A DNA stretch of 64,000 nucleotides from CAYUJH01 sp964394585. Lineage in GTDB: Bacteria; Bacteroidota; Bacteroidia; Cytophagales; Flammeovirgaceae. Every line of letters starts with the position of its first letter. Position 1 is the stretch's first letter. A model generated the notes under the pieces. It saw only the letters and a program-made list of their open reading frames with translations, was not told the origin of the DNA and did not search any database. Shown piece by piece: positions 36,734-46,681 of the stretch. The stretch spans positions 1 through 64,000 of the forward strand of contig CAYMYI010000005.1 of assembly GCA_964394585.1 (NCBI GenBank). The letters are read 5' to 3'. The translations under genes were made by a program, and so were the position numbers.

Positions 36734-37354
36734 ATGGATTATCACACGCTAGTTGAAAATCTTAGTCGGTTTGTACCGAGCGAGGCAGCTCCTATTTTAG
36801 CAGAATGGACACTTACTCTCAAAATAGATATCCAAGTAAAACCACCACGCAAAAGTAAACGAGGGGATTTCCGCCCAGCACATAAAGGAAAAACAGCTAA
36901 AATCACGATTAATCGGAATCTGCATCCCTTATCATTTCTAGTAACTTTGGTACATGAGTTTGCCCATGCGTATGTATGGAAACAGCATGGCAACCGTGTC
37001 GCACCTCATGGTCCAGAATGGCAAGCGAAGTACCAACAACTCATGATGCCTTTTTTGGAAATGGGGATTTTCCCTTCGGAAATTCATGCAGTATTATCTA
37101 AACATATGGAAGCACCCGCTTCTTCATCTTGCTTCGATATGCAGCTTACCAAAGCGCTTGATTCCTTAAACTCGAGTGATTTTCAATATCTTGATAGCAT
37201 CGCTGTGGGAACAATATTTCAGTTACAGCATGATACGCGCTGGTTTCAAAAAAAGCAAAAACTCCGAAAAAATTATTTATGCCTCAACCTAGGCGATGGG
37301 CGACAATACAGAATATCTCCTATGGCAAAAATTGCCAAAATAAAATCGAGTTAA
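36734..37354 (+). CDS. SprT-like zinc metalloprotease-type protein
   Basis: A 206-residue protein with the SprT-like zinc motif VTLVHEFAHAYVWKQHG near residue 75, followed by VAPHGPEWQAKY, which supplies a further histidine as in SprT/Spartan proteins. KITINRNLHPLSFLVTLVHE is the usual lead-in. The SprT family includes proteases that act on proteins crosslinked to DNA in eukaryotes; the bacterial role is not settled. The C-terminal 80 residues are basic (KKQKLRKNYLCLNLGDGRQYRI) and could bind nucleic acid. Its stop codon overlaps that of the convergent rnhA gene (bases TTAA). Confidence 0.8.
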   Translation: MDYHTLVENLSRFVPSEAAPILAEWTLTLKIDIQVKPPRKSKRGDFRPAHKGKTAKITINRNLHPLSFLVTLVHEFAHAYVWKQHGNRVAPHGPEWQAKYQQLMMPFLEMGIFPSEIHAVLSKHMEAPASSSCFDMQLTKALDSLNSSDFQYLDSIAVGTIFQLQHDTRWFQKKQKLRKNYLCLNLGDGRQYRISPMAKIAKIKSS

Positions 37355-37809
37355 CCCAACGCTTCGTAACCTTCATCAATTAACAAATTTCCTGAAGCAG
37401 CTGCTTCAGTAGCAAGTTGGTCGCACCGTTCATTTTCAGAGTTACCCGCATGACCTTTTACCCATTTTAAGGTTACCTGATGTTTTTGATACTGACGGTA
37501 GAACCTCCGCCATAAATCTTCATTTTTCTTTCCTTTAAATCCTTTTTTGAGCCAACCGAACAACCATCCTTTTTCTACTGCATTAACTACGTAGGAAGAA
37601 TCCGAATAAATTGTGATCTCTGTATTATCATGTTTCAGTTTTTCAAGGGCGACAATAACGGCAAGAAGCTCCATTCTGTTGTTAGTAGTTCTCCGATAAC
37701 CTTGCGAAAACTCCTTTCTTAGGTTGAACTCTTTTGCCATCATTACCACGCCATACCCTCCCGGACCGGGATTTCCGGAAGATGCTCCATCAGTGTAAAC
37801 TATTACCAT
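37351..37809 (-). CDS. rnhA: Ribonuclease HI
   Basis: RNase HI removes RNA from RNA-DNA hybrids. The metal-binding residues are in VIVYTDGASSGNPGPGGYG (Asp), NNRMELLAVIVALE (Glu), IYSDSSYVVNAVEKGW (Asp) and GHAGNSENERCDQLA (Asp and the His loop). The ATG at 37809 (MVIVYTDG) gives the standard short N-terminus; the longer frame to 37887 adds an unrelated leader. It is cytoplasmic. Its stop overlaps the convergent SprT-like gene. Confidence 0.95.
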   Translation of the reverse strand: MVIVYTDGASSGNPGPGGYGVVMMAKEFNLRKEFSQGYRRTTNNRMELLAVIVALEKLKHDNTEITIYSDSSYVVNAVEKGWLFGWLKKGFKGKKNEDLWRRFYRQYQKHQVTLKWVKGHAGNSENERCDQLATEAAASGNLLIDEGYEALG

Positions 37810-37910
37810 ATTTTTGGGGTTGATATATGCAAGCAATTTACAATCATTATAAAAATTGGTAGTATTGCGATTGTTCTTATAAATCACAGGGTTAAAATTA
37901 CATTTTCAAT

Positions 37911-38897
37911 TTGCGATTCGTACAATACTTTTTCGTTTTTATTGGCTGTATTAGCTTTTCAAATGCTTCTTTTGGTCAAAATATCGTAAATCTAAAACCA
38001 GCCTTTGTTTCTCCTGGTCTTCCGGGGATGAATCCAAAGCAAGGCATAGCTATCAGCTTTTTTGATTCCCCGGGCTATCATAGACTCTCTTATTTTAACA
38101 GTGCTGAAGGAACATCCAACAAGATTTATGCGAAACCCGAAGAACGAATTCGTACAAAAATAAAGCTTCCCCTTTGGAACCGCCCCGGTTTGAAAGCAGC
38201 ATTCGGTGTATACTACAACAAAGAAGAGTTTGATGTGCATACTCACTACCGTGCGCCTGTTACAACAGAATTAGAACTAAAAAGAGTAAAAGCCAATCTT
38301 TCCGTTTTAAAACCATTCCGAGGTAGGCATTACGTGGCATTACGTGCCGAAATTGACTTTAGCGGCGACTTCACCGGAATTTTAGCCCAAGAAGCGTATC
38401 GTAGACTAACAATGTCAGCTTTCTGGGGATTCAGAAAAAACAGCCGTACAGAGTTAGGGATTGGATTAGTGTACCGCGATGGGTTCTTCAATCAGCGTGT
38501 GTTACCTGTACTCATGTATAACCATAACTTTTCGGATAAATGGGGCTTAGAAATGGTATTGCCACAAGGGGTTACGCTTCGGTTAAACCATAATGAAAGT
38601 ACTATATTCAACTTTGAAAGTCGTATACAAACTGATCGCTATCTTATCAATGCAAATCGGATTGAAACGTTTTCTGAGTCGGAACAGCCCTTTTTCTTGT
38701 TTGACAGGATGGAATTGCGCACAGGAGTTAACGTAAAGAAAAATCTTATGCCTATGATTTGGATCGAAGCATCCGCAGGGATTCGCCAAGATCTTAACCT
38801 TTTCACTAATGATGCCGTCCCTCAGCTTAGCAGCACTGAACCCTTTAGCACCTATATTTCCGTAGGTATTTTTATTGCTCCTCCACGCTGCAATTAA
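37911..38897 (+). CDS. Outer-membrane β-barrel-like protein (DUF6268-like)
   Basis: This 328-residue protein starts at a TTG (37911) because no ATG is available before an in-frame stop. The signal peptide (MRFVQYFFVFIGCISFSNASFGQ) supports that start. The body has alternating β-strands with aromatic girdles (RHYVALRAEIDFSGDFTGI, RTELGIGLVYRDGFFNQ, WGLEMVLPQGVTLRL) as in DUF6268-type outer-membrane barrels of unknown function. The last strand ends VGIFIAPPRCN without the usual terminal Phe. It is divergent from rnhA. Confidence 0.65.
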   Translation: MRFVQYFFVFIGCISFSNASFGQNIVNLKPAFVSPGLPGMNPKQGIAISFFDSPGYHRLSYFNSAEGTSNKIYAKPEERIRTKIKLPLWNRPGLKAAFGVYYNKEEFDVHTHYRAPVTTELELKRVKANLSVLKPFRGRHYVALRAEIDFSGDFTGILAQEAYRRLTMSAFWGFRKNSRTELGIGLVYRDGFFNQRVLPVLMYNHNFSDKWGLEMVLPQGVTLRLNHNESTIFNFESRIQTDRYLINANRIETFSESEQPFFLFDRMELRTGVNVKKNLMPMIWIEASAGIRQDLNLFTNDAVPQLSSTEPFSTYISVGIFIAPPRCN

Positions 38898-38959
38898 GCA
38901 ATAGTATACTTCATTTATGCTCATTTACGAACCCTTTTGTTAATAACCCATCCTTCCCT

Positions 38960-39952
38960 ATGCGCTTTAATCTACCTGTTCGCTATAAAGGCAAGCCTAT
39001 TGAGTTGATTTATTCGCAAAAATCGCTGCGGGTGGTTATTCAAGGGGTTAGTTATTTGTTTGTAGTGAATGCCCGCTTGCTTTATATCATTCTATTTTTA
39101 TTGGTCTTTGCTATCAGTTATCAAATTTTCACCCCTCAAACTCAAAATACTGTACTCGAATTAAATGGAAAAACCTATGACAACGATGTGGTCGGGTATT
39201 TTTTAGACTACTTCGAGGAAGTACAACAGGTTGAATTAGGTAAATCGTTTGAAGAAGATTTTCTGGTTCGCAAGCAAATGCTTATCAGTAAGTTTATCAT
39301 TAAATACAAAGTTTCGCGGATTGATCAACTCCCCGATAAGGCTTTATTAAGCCTAAACCAATCTATTGGCGACTTATACTTAAACACCGTATTAACTAGG
39401 GTAACTGAGCAAGCTCATGTAATTCAGTATTTTACTGACTCGTCGGACTTAAATAAAGTACAAACTGCTTTAATGGAACAAGCGAAATTTAACCTCCCAG
39501 CGTCCATAAAATTGGCACAATCTGCCCTAGAAACAGCCTATGGTAAGCGCGTTATTCACAACAATTATTTTGGAATTAAAGATAAATCGGGGAAGGTAAA
39601 CCGCACTAAAACTACAGAATATTATACCGAGGATGAGCTCAAACACAATCGGCATAAAATCTTATCAAAACAAAAGGTAAACAAAAACGGTGTGATACTC
39701 TACAAGTGTTTGGTAGAAGATTCATTTACAGCTTATAAAACCCCTTGGGAATCGTTCAGGGCACATTCTCTTTTTTTAAAACAACAGAAACGATATGCCC
39801 CCCTTTTCGCAGAAGGTAAAGATTTTGAAGCATGGGCCGATAAAATTGGCTCCACCAAATATGGCGGTGTAGGGTATGCTACCTCGCCTGTTTATGGGGA
39901 ACTCCTCAAAAAAATTATCAATCGATACAAATTATATTTGCTCGATCATTGA
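38960..39952 (+). CDS. Membrane-anchored glucosaminidase (FlgJ/LytG-like)
   Basis: A 330-residue protein with one membrane helix (residues about 35-55, FVVNARLLYIILFLLVFAISY) and a C-terminal glucosaminidase domain: FNLPASIKLAQSALETAYGKRVIHNNYFGIKD, the catalytic Glu in SALETAYG, then FTAYKTPWESFRAHSLFL and YATSPVYGELLKKIINRY. Such enzymes cut the glycan strands of peptidoglycan between GlcNAc and MurNAc. The catalytic domain faces the periplasm. The middle region (residues 60-160) is a helical linker. It lies 62 bases after the barrel-protein gene on the same strand and may be co-transcribed. Confidence 0.85.
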   Translation: MRFNLPVRYKGKPIELIYSQKSLRVVIQGVSYLFVVNARLLYIILFLLVFAISYQIFTPQTQNTVLELNGKTYDNDVVGYFLDYFEEVQQVELGKSFEEDFLVRKQMLISKFIIKYKVSRIDQLPDKALLSLNQSIGDLYLNTVLTRVTEQAHVIQYFTDSSDLNKVQTALMEQAKFNLPASIKLAQSALETAYGKRVIHNNYFGIKDKSGKVNRTKTTEYYTEDELKHNRHKILSKQKVNKNGVILYKCLVEDSFTAYKTPWESFRAHSLFLKQQKRYAPLFAEGKDFEAWADKIGSTKYGGVGYATSPVYGELLKKIINRYKLYLLDH

Positions 39953-40135
39953 GAAATCTCCATTCAATTCCTTTAAAAACCGAGGCAATATCTTATAATA
40001 CGCTGTACTTTTCCTATAATATATATGAATATATTGGTAGAAATTCGAATTACGCTTTAAAACCGTTGGATTGCATTATTTTTTTTCATGTAATTTGCCA
40101 TTGATAAGTTTTAAGTTAATCTAACATTCAAGATT

Positions 40136-40405
40136 ATGAGCGAGATTACAGCCGCAGAAAAAATTGAAAAAGCATGTGAAGAAGCTCATGCTAAATTTCA
40201 GAAATTAGGTACTGAGCAGTTTAGCGACATCATAGGAAAGCTCGAGTACGTATTAGTTAGTTACCGCGCCGACGGCAACCCCGTAGGATTGTACGAAATT
40301 GGAGAACAGGCTTTAGCGCTTTTGCAAGAGTACAAGAAAGAAAAGCCTCGTCAAGTATCCAAAAAGCTTATTGAAACTCTCGAAAAAGCCATTGAAGAAA
40401 AGTAA
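40136..40405 (+). CDS. Small conserved-looking helical protein
   Basis: An 89-residue acidic helical protein (AAEKIEKACEEAHAKFQKLG, EIGEQALALLQEYKKEK, KKLIETLEKAIEEK) with no membrane segment. I recall similar short ORFs in Bacteroidota genomes but cannot name the family. A TAATTTG box sits about 45 bases upstream with a TTG 22 bases before it. It is closed by the terminator at 40428, so it is a single-gene unit. Confidence 0.6.
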   Translation: MSEITAAEKIEKACEEAHAKFQKLGTEQFSDIIGKLEYVLVSYRADGNPVGLYEIGEQALALLQEYKKEKPRQVSKKLIETLEKAIEEK

Positions 40406-40427
40406 GCTTTGTTCGTTGCATTAGAAG

Positions 40428-40463
40428 CCGATTATTGCACTTGTGGTAGTAATCGGTTTTTTT
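40428..40463 (+). terminator. Intrinsic terminator
   Basis: CCGATTA (40428-40434) pairs with TAATCGG (40450-40456), followed by seven T. It closes the small helical protein gene. Confidence 0.8.
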
Positions 40464-40494
40464 GTACCCTTACCTTTTGCACGCACAACGCACT

Positions 40495-41895
40495 ATGAAA
40501 TTTTCATCAAAAAATAGGATACAGCAGTTCCCTCATCCCGTCGCCATGCTTTTTAGCATTTTAATTCTAACGGCATTGTTGAGTTACCTGTTGCCTGCAG
40601 GCACATACGAACGTGAGTTAATCGACGGTAGACAGCGAGTGATTCCGAATTCCTACCAAGAAATAGAAGCTACTCCACTAAGTTTATTAGATATTTTTCG
40701 AGTAATTCCCTTAGGCTTTAAAGCTGCAGCCGAAATCATTTTTGTGGTACTAGCAAGTGGAATTATGTTTGGCGTGTTAGAAAAAACGAAAATGATTGAA
40801 AACGCCGTAGGTACGTTCGTAGGAAAGCTCGGCATCGAGAAACGTTTCTTTATTGTAGTGATACTGACCTATCTTTTCGGCTTCTTAGGCGTAGTAGTTG
40901 GCTATGAGAACAACATTGCCATGGTTCCTATTGCTGCCATTGTAAGTCTTGCCATTGGAGGCGATTTAATGCTGGCAGCCGGTATTGCTGTTGGAGGCAT
41001 TACTGTAGGGTTTGGGCTATCACCGATTAATCCATACACTGTAGGGACAGGACACAAAATAGCGGAGCTTCCTTTATTCTCGGGATACCTGCTCAGGAGT
41101 ATTCTATGTTTTTTAGGGCTTACGCTCTTGGCATTGTATAACGTTCGATATTTCCGTCGTATACTCCAATCGCCAGAAAAAGGGTTTTCCATAGGATTGG
41201 CAACTGAAGGGCTTCGCCTCACGAAATCGCTCGAAACGTATACCCTTTCCGCAGAAAACCGAAGAGTGCTTGCTGTATTTGCATTGGGGATTACCTTCAT
41301 GCTATTTGGCATTTTTAACTATCATTGGTACATCAACGAGATTTCCGCAATCTTTCTAATGATTACCCTCTGTGCCGGTATTTTAGGGCGGATGACCGCA
41401 AAAGAAATCAGTGAAACAGCCTTAAAATCGGTGAGTGTTGTAGCGCCCGGTGCCTTTATGGTAGGATTTGCAACATCTATCAAAGTAGCCATGGAGATGG
41501 GCAATATCAGTGATACCATCGCTTTTCGGCTTTCTGAAATGCTAGAAACACTGCCGCTGTACGCTTCTGCTATTGCTATGTCAGCGGCGCAGTGTCTCAT
41601 TAATTTTCTAATTCCCTCAGGCAGTGGGCAAGCGTTAGCTACCCTTCCCATCATGATTCCTCTCGGTGAGTTACTTGGGCTAACTCGGCAGACTACCATC
41701 CTAGCTTTTCAGATTGGCGATGGCGTTACCAATTTGTTTAACCCAACGCTTGGTGGCTTAATAGCCATGCTGAGTATGTGCCGTGTACCGTTTGACCGAT
41801 GGCTGCGTTTCATAGTCCCGTTCATCGGTGCATTGCTCCTAGTTGCATGGTTTTTTTTGCTGGTTAGTGTTTACATACAATGGGGGCCGGCTTAG
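40495..41895 (+). CDS. YfcC/DcuC-type membrane carrier
   Basis: ATG at 40495 (MKFSSKNRIQQFPHPVAML) is the likely start; 40462 falls in the terminator. The 466-residue protein has about twelve membrane helices. GIMFGVLEKTKMIENAV, VVGYENNIAMVPIAAI, GGITVGFGLSPINPYTVG and NFLIPSGSGQALATLPIMIPLGELLGLTRQT are family marks of the C4-dicarboxylate anaerobic carrier / YfcC group (COG1288). The substrates are predicted to be carboxylates or short peptides; none is proved by sequence. Its stop overlaps the convergent VWA gene's stop. Confidence 0.85.
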   Translation: MKFSSKNRIQQFPHPVAMLFSILILTALLSYLLPAGTYERELIDGRQRVIPNSYQEIEATPLSLLDIFRVIPLGFKAAAEIIFVVLASGIMFGVLEKTKMIENAVGTFVGKLGIEKRFFIVVILTYLFGFLGVVVGYENNIAMVPIAAIVSLAIGGDLMLAAGIAVGGITVGFGLSPINPYTVGTGHKIAELPLFSGYLLRSILCFLGLTLLALYNVRYFRRILQSPEKGFSIGLATEGLRLTKSLETYTLSAENRRVLAVFALGITFMLFGIFNYHWYINEISAIFLMITLCAGILGRMTAKEISETALKSVSVVAPGAFMVGFATSIKVAMEMGNISDTIAFRLSEMLETLPLYASAIAMSAAQCLINFLIPSGSGQALATLPIMIPLGELLGLTRQTTILAFQIGDGVTNLFNPTLGGLIAMLSMCRVPFDRWLRFIVPFIGALLLVAWFFLLVSVYIQWGPA

Positions 41896-43328
41896 CGGAG
41901 CATATCAACTCCTACACTTTTTCCTTCCTCTAATTCTATGATTTTTACTTTGGTAAACTGACTTCCTAGAGCATCTTTGGGGCGGAACACAATTTTATAT
42001 CTTCCGGGTTGCAAGGCAATATTTTGTGTGCCTACATCGCCTTCAAAATTGTATACCCATTGCTGTGTACCATCTTCTTTCAAAAGATACACACTACCAA
42101 AGCCTTGTATGCGGTTTACTACATTAATTACCCCCGGAGAGGGCAACGCGATACGTCGGGTTTTACCTTGCTCAATTTGTACATTACTGATGTGAATACG
42201 GGGTCGGGTTAGGATTTCCAAATCGTACGTCCCGATTAGATAGCGCTGTTGTGTATTTACACGATGGGTTACCATCGTTTGCATTTGCCCCGATTTTCTA
42301 ACAATGGCTTGCAACGCATTGGAGTAGTCGCCTGCTCCTTGTTGTCGAATATCTAAAACACCTTGTGGCGTTTTTACCGGTATGCTATTGTGCTGCCCTC
42401 CTTTGAACACTAAGTTCTTCTTAATAATGGGGGGTACAGTATTCACTATCAAATCGTAAGTTAAAATAGCATCAATTTCCAGGGTATCGGTAATCCCTCT
42501 TGCATTGCGGTAATGTACTATATCATAAAGTGCTTCATTAGTTACCGTATTGATAAACGACATATTTACATCTTTCTCTACAGGATTTCCTTGCTCATCT
42601 TGCAATTCTACGGTAATGGTAGTGCGCCCTAAGGTTTGTTGCAAAGCATCCTGAATAATCGATTTAAACTCACCGGTACTCTGAGCGTTATAAAAGCGCC
42701 CCATACACTCAAATGCTTTCTGATACTTCAGTTCTAGCCCTAACCCAATCACGAATGGGCGTAAGAAAATGCGCTTTTTCTGCAAAGCTAGTGATATGGC
42801 ACAGGGGTCGCCATCGCACGATTCAATCCCATCGGTAATCATGATGATTACGTTGCGACTGTCAGGATCTGAGGGAAAATCGTTTGCCGCTTTTTCAAGA
42901 GAATAGGCGATAGGAGTTGTTCCCTTAGGAGAAATTTCCAACAGTTTGGCATTGATACGATCGAAACTGTTAGCACTAAATGGCACCTCCAATCGGGAGT
43001 CGGTGCAGTTGCGCTGGGAGCGGTCGTATTGATGCCCATACACCCGAAGCCCAATTTCAAGATTGGATTGACCTCGTAATTCTTCGAGTTGTTCCGAAAG
43101 TACGCGGCGAGCAATTTCTATTCGAGTTTCTCCTTCCCACTCTGCACGCATACTCCCCGAGGCATCGAGCACAAACAAAATTCGAGTGGTTTTAGGTGGT
43201 TTCTTATTGGGCTGTGCCGCAACCGTATGAAGGCTCAACCCTATCATAGTGAGCACCAGACCATTCATCAAAAAAAGTTGAAGCCAAGTACATTTTTTAT
43301 TCAACTTGCAGTGCATTCTTTGGAACAT
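41892..43328 (-). CDS. Secreted von Willebrand A domain protein
   Basis: I take ATG 43328 (MFQRMHCKL); 43316 and 43268 are alternatives, and all give a signal peptide ending HTVAAQ. The VWA domain follows (RILFVLDASGSM, the MIDAS motif DxSxS; TPIAYSLEKAANDF; IIMITDGIESCDGDPC). The rest (residues 220 on) is β-rich with repeats of β-sandwich type (ITVELQDEQGNPVEKDV, GVINVVNRIQGFGSVYLLKEDG). Such proteins bind ligands through metal ions, with chloride-channel-accessory or BatA-like uses. The function is unknown here. It is convergent with YfcC with overlapping stop codons. Confidence 0.78.
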   Translation of the reverse strand: MFQRMHCKLNKKCTWLQLFLMNGLVLTMIGLSLHTVAAQPNKKPPKTTRILFVLDASGSMRAEWEGETRIEIARRVLSEQLEELRGQSNLEIGLRVYGHQYDRSQRNCTDSRLEVPFSANSFDRINAKLLEISPKGTTPIAYSLEKAANDFPSDPDSRNVIIMITDGIESCDGDPCAISLALQKKRIFLRPFVIGLGLELKYQKAFECMGRFYNAQSTGEFKSIIQDALQQTLGRTTITVELQDEQGNPVEKDVNMSFINTVTNEALYDIVHYRNARGITDTLEIDAILTYDLIVNTVPPIIKKNLVFKGGQHNSIPVKTPQGVLDIRQQGAGDYSNALQAIVRKSGQMQTMVTHRVNTQQRYLIGTYDLEILTRPRIHISNVQIEQGKTRRIALPSPGVINVVNRIQGFGSVYLLKEDGTQQWVYNFEGDVGTQNIALQPGRYKIVFRPKDALGSQFTKVKIIELEEGKSVGVDMLR

Positions 43329-43467
43329 TACTAATCTGATTTTTTTTCTATGTGCAATAAGAAACCCTTTAAAGATACAAATGTCTTTGGGTACGAAATC
43401 ATAACGGTACAATCAGCATCTCATTTCATAAAATCGAAAACCCTCATTATTCAACATTTTTAAAATC

Positions 43468-45837
43468 ATGAAAAAACGTTTTTTACTCTTTTTTCTATTG
43501 CTCCTCTGCAATGGGATTTGGGCATATGCCCAACAAAAAGTTACACTAAGCGGATTTGTAAAAGATGGCGCCAATGGAGAAGAACTTATTGGCGTTACGG
43601 TGTATGTGGAAGAAATCAAAAATGGTACGGTTACCAACCCCTATGGGTTTTACTCTCTTACCCTTGCACCAGGTACTTACACGCTGCAGTATCGGTTCAT
43701 CGGATACCAAACCTTTACCGAGCAAATTACTATACAGCAAAATACCGAACGTAACCTCGAGCTAACACCAATGGCTGTAGAAATGGAAGAAGTGGTAGTT
43801 ACTGCCAAGAAAGAAGAAGACCGAAATGTGGAACAGATTGCCATGAGCAAAAACGAGGTGAACGTGGAAATGGTGAAAAAACTTCCAGCACTTTTCGGCG
43901 AACCCGATATCATAAAAACTATTCAAATGATGCCGGGTGTGGTATCGGCAGGAGAAGGCACCTCAGGATTCTTTGTGCGGGGTGGCAGTGCCGATCAAAA
44001 CCTAATTTTAATTGATGAAGCCCCGGTTTACGATCCCTCACACTTTTTTGGGTTATTTTCCGTGTTCAATGCCGATGTAATTAAAGACTCTGAACTCTAC
44101 AAAGGTGGGATTCCTGCGCAATTTGGAGGCAGGCTTTCTTCGATTTTGGAGGTTCGTACCAAAGATGGAAACGCCAAACGGCTTGATGGCTCCGCTACCG
44201 TAGGCTTGCTTGCCAGCAAGTTCACCTTAGAAGGGCCTATTGCCAACGATAAAAGTTCTTTTCTGCTTTCGGCACGGCGCTCCTATGCCGATCTTTTCCT
44301 TGCTTTTTCAAACGATGCCGACGTCCGCGAAAACCGCGTTTATTTTTACGATATCAACGCTAAAGTAAACTGGAAACCCAACAATAAAAATCGATTTTTT
44401 GTAGCAGCCTATTCAGGGCGCGATGTGTTCCGCTTTGGCGACGATGCCCGCTTCGATTGGGGCAACTTAACCACTACCTTTCGATGGAATCACTTGTTTA
44501 GCGACCGTTTATTTTCTAATACTACTGTGCTGTTCAGCAACTTTGATTACTCGCTCGAAGTTATCGACGGACCTAATTCATTCGACTGGACTGCGGGGCT
44601 ACAAGAAGCCTCATTCAAAAACGATTTCACCTATTTCATTAACCCAAAAAATATGCTCAGTTTTGGCGTACATGCTACCTATCGCCGTTTTTCGCCGGGC
44701 ACTATTTCGCCTGCCACCGATAATTCCATCTTCACCACTACTACGATGGAGAAGATGCATGCCCTCGACTATGCTTTTTACGTGGGCAACGAGCAGCAAA
44801 TAAGCCCTCGGCTCTCGTTACAGTATGGGCTTCGCTATGCTTTGTTCCAAAATGTTGGAGAAACCACTATCCGCCAATACCGCGACCAAACCGACAATGT
44901 AGATATTGATGTATTAACAGAGGTTCGCTACGATAGACTGAAACCCATTAAAACGTTTCATAACCTAGAACCTCGGTTTAGTATGCGTTATAAGTTGAAC
45001 AGCCTGAGTTCTCTGAAGGCATCGTACAATCGCATGGTGCAAAACATTCATCTGCTTTCCAACTCCACCGTGCCGGTACCATTTAATACGTGGACACCTA
45101 GTTCGCCTTATCTCGACCCACAACTTGCCGACCAAGTCGCGCTGGGATATTTCCGAAACTTCAACGTCAATACCTATGAGTTTTCGGCAGAAGTCTATTA
45201 TAAAAACATGCAAAATGTTACCGATTTTGCCGATAACGCTAACCTACTGCTCAACCCCGACGTTGCCGTAGAATTTCGGCAGGGCACTTCGTACTCGTAT
45301 GGCTTAGAACTGATGCTACAAAAAAACAAAGGGAAATTTACAGGTTTTATTACGTACACCTGGTCAAAAACTGAACGCGAAATTCCCGGGCTGAACAATA
45401 ACCAGCCCTTCCCTGCTAACTACGACCGACGTAACAATCTGAATATTGTAGGAACCCTGCAACTCAATACCCAATGGACATTAGGCGGAACATTTACCTA
45501 TACCACCGGCCGACCGATTACCCTACCCAATGGGCGCTACGAATTCGACGACTACAACGTAGAGTTCTACTCTGAACGAAACGGATATCGCTTGCCCGAT
45601 TTCCATCGGTTAGACTTTTCTGCTACGCTCAACCCGAAGAAAAACGCCGAACGCAAGTGGAAACACACCTGGAATTTCAGTATCTACAACGTATATAACC
45701 GTAAAAACCCTTTCACCATTTACACGCGCACCCTTCGCGACGACGACGGAGAAATAATTGACCCTAACCGTAAAGAAGCGCGACTAGTATACCTCTTCCC
45801 TATTCTTCCTTCTATTTCGTTTAAAATTGATTTCTAA
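43468..45837 (+). CDS. TonB-dependent receptor with a CarboxypepD_reg-like start
   Basis: A 789-residue outer-membrane receptor. A signal peptide (MKKRFLLFFLLLLCNGIWAYAQ) leads into a CarboxypepD_reg-like domain (LSGFVKDGANGEELIGVTVYV), then a plug (DIIKTIQMMPGV, GFFVRGGSADQNLILIDEAPVYDP) and a 22-strand-type barrel ending FPILPSISFKIDF with a terminal Phe. It takes up a substrate across the outer membrane with TonB energy. The substrate is unknown. The DUF4249 lipoprotein starts 7 bases later, a common Bacteroidota pairing. Confidence 0.92.
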   Translation: MKKRFLLFFLLLLCNGIWAYAQQKVTLSGFVKDGANGEELIGVTVYVEEIKNGTVTNPYGFYSLTLAPGTYTLQYRFIGYQTFTEQITIQQNTERNLELTPMAVEMEEVVVTAKKEEDRNVEQIAMSKNEVNVEMVKKLPALFGEPDIIKTIQMMPGVVSAGEGTSGFFVRGGSADQNLILIDEAPVYDPSHFFGLFSVFNADVIKDSELYKGGIPAQFGGRLSSILEVRTKDGNAKRLDGSATVGLLASKFTLEGPIANDKSSFLLSARRSYADLFLAFSNDADVRENRVYFYDINAKVNWKPNNKNRFFVAAYSGRDVFRFGDDARFDWGNLTTTFRWNHLFSDRLFSNTTVLFSNFDYSLEVIDGPNSFDWTAGLQEASFKNDFTYFINPKNMLSFGVHATYRRFSPGTISPATDNSIFTTTTMEKMHALDYAFYVGNEQQISPRLSLQYGLRYALFQNVGETTIRQYRDQTDNVDIDVLTEVRYDRLKPIKTFHNLEPRFSMRYKLNSLSSLKASYNRMVQNIHLLSNSTVPVPFNTWTPSSPYLDPQLADQVALGYFRNFNVNTYEFSAEVYYKNMQNVTDFADNANLLLNPDVAVEFRQGTSYSYGLELMLQKNKGKFTGFITYTWSKTEREIPGLNNNQPFPANYDRRNNLNIVGTLQLNTQWTLGGTFTYTTGRPITLPNGRYEFDDYNVEFYSERNGYRLPDFHRLDFSATLNPKKNAERKWKHTWNFSIYNVYNRKNPFTIYTRTLRDDDGEIIDPNRKEARLVYLFPILPSISFKIDF

Positions 45838-45844
45838 TACCACT

Positions 45845-46666
45845 ATGAAAAAGTATATATTGATTTGTATTGCCGCTGTACTCTTCCTTTCTTGTGAAGA
45901 AACCATTGAATTAGACCTAAACCAAGTACAGCAACTTTATGTGATTGATGGCTTGATTACCAATCAAAATAAACAACATACCATTACCGTAAAACAATCG
46001 GTTGATTTCTACCAAGCCAACACCACCCCCGGAGTAAGCGATGCTACGGTAGTCGTTTCCGATAACGAAGGCAACCGCTGGCAGTTTACACATAACGATA
46101 CCCTCCCGGGCGAGTACTATGCTGAGGTTCCCTTTGCCGGAAAAGTAGGTAATACCTACAGCTTAGAAGTAACAATAAGGGGGGAAACATTCACCGCTAG
46201 CGACGAACTGCTGCCGGTTACCACGATTGATAGCATGGTATGGGTCATTGATGAAGAAGAACAAGAAGACCCTGAAGAAGAAGGAGAATACTACGATATC
46301 TTAATTTACACCAAAGAACCCCAAGAAACCGAAGACTACTACCTTTTCAAGTTTTACCAAAACGATACCATCCAAAATTTTAACGGAACGGCAGTATTCT
46401 TTGCAGATGACGTACTGATTGGGGAAAACATCGATGGCATTGAAGGTGCCGAGTATTACCGAAAAGGCGATGTAGCTCGCTTTGAAGCCTACAGCCTCTC
46501 GCGCGATGCCTATGTATTTTACTCTGACCTATCTACCGTACTTAATAGCGATGGGGGCATGTTTGGTCCAGTACCTGCGAACCCTCGCACCAACCTAAAA
46601 GGAGGTGCTTTGGGGCTGTTTCAAGTTTCGGCGATTGAAGTTGCCGAAATCGTAATCGGCGAGTAA
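45845..46666 (+). CDS. DUF4249 family lipoprotein
   Basis: ATG at 45845 gives a lipoprotein signal (MKKYILICIAAVLFLSC), 7 bases after the TonB-dependent receptor stop. The protein fits the DUF4249 family: EETIELDLNQVQQLYVIDGLITNQ, then THTITVKQSVDFYQANT-like strands, and DSMVWVID in the middle. These lipoproteins usually accompany TonB-dependent receptors, probably as surface or periplasmic partners in substrate capture; their molecular role is unproven. It is closed by the terminator at 46682. Confidence 0.85.
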   Translation: MKKYILICIAAVLFLSCEETIELDLNQVQQLYVIDGLITNQNKQHTITVKQSVDFYQANTTPGVSDATVVVSDNEGNRWQFTHNDTLPGEYYAEVPFAGKVGNTYSLEVTIRGETFTASDELLPVTTIDSMVWVIDEEEQEDPEEEGEYYDILIYTKEPQETEDYYLFKFYQNDTIQNFNGTAVFFADDVLIGENIDGIEGAEYYRKGDVARFEAYSLSRDAYVFYSDLSTVLNSDGGMFGPVPANPRTNLKGGALGLFQVSAIEVAEIVIGE

Positions 46667-46681
46667 CCTTGTAAAACAAAA

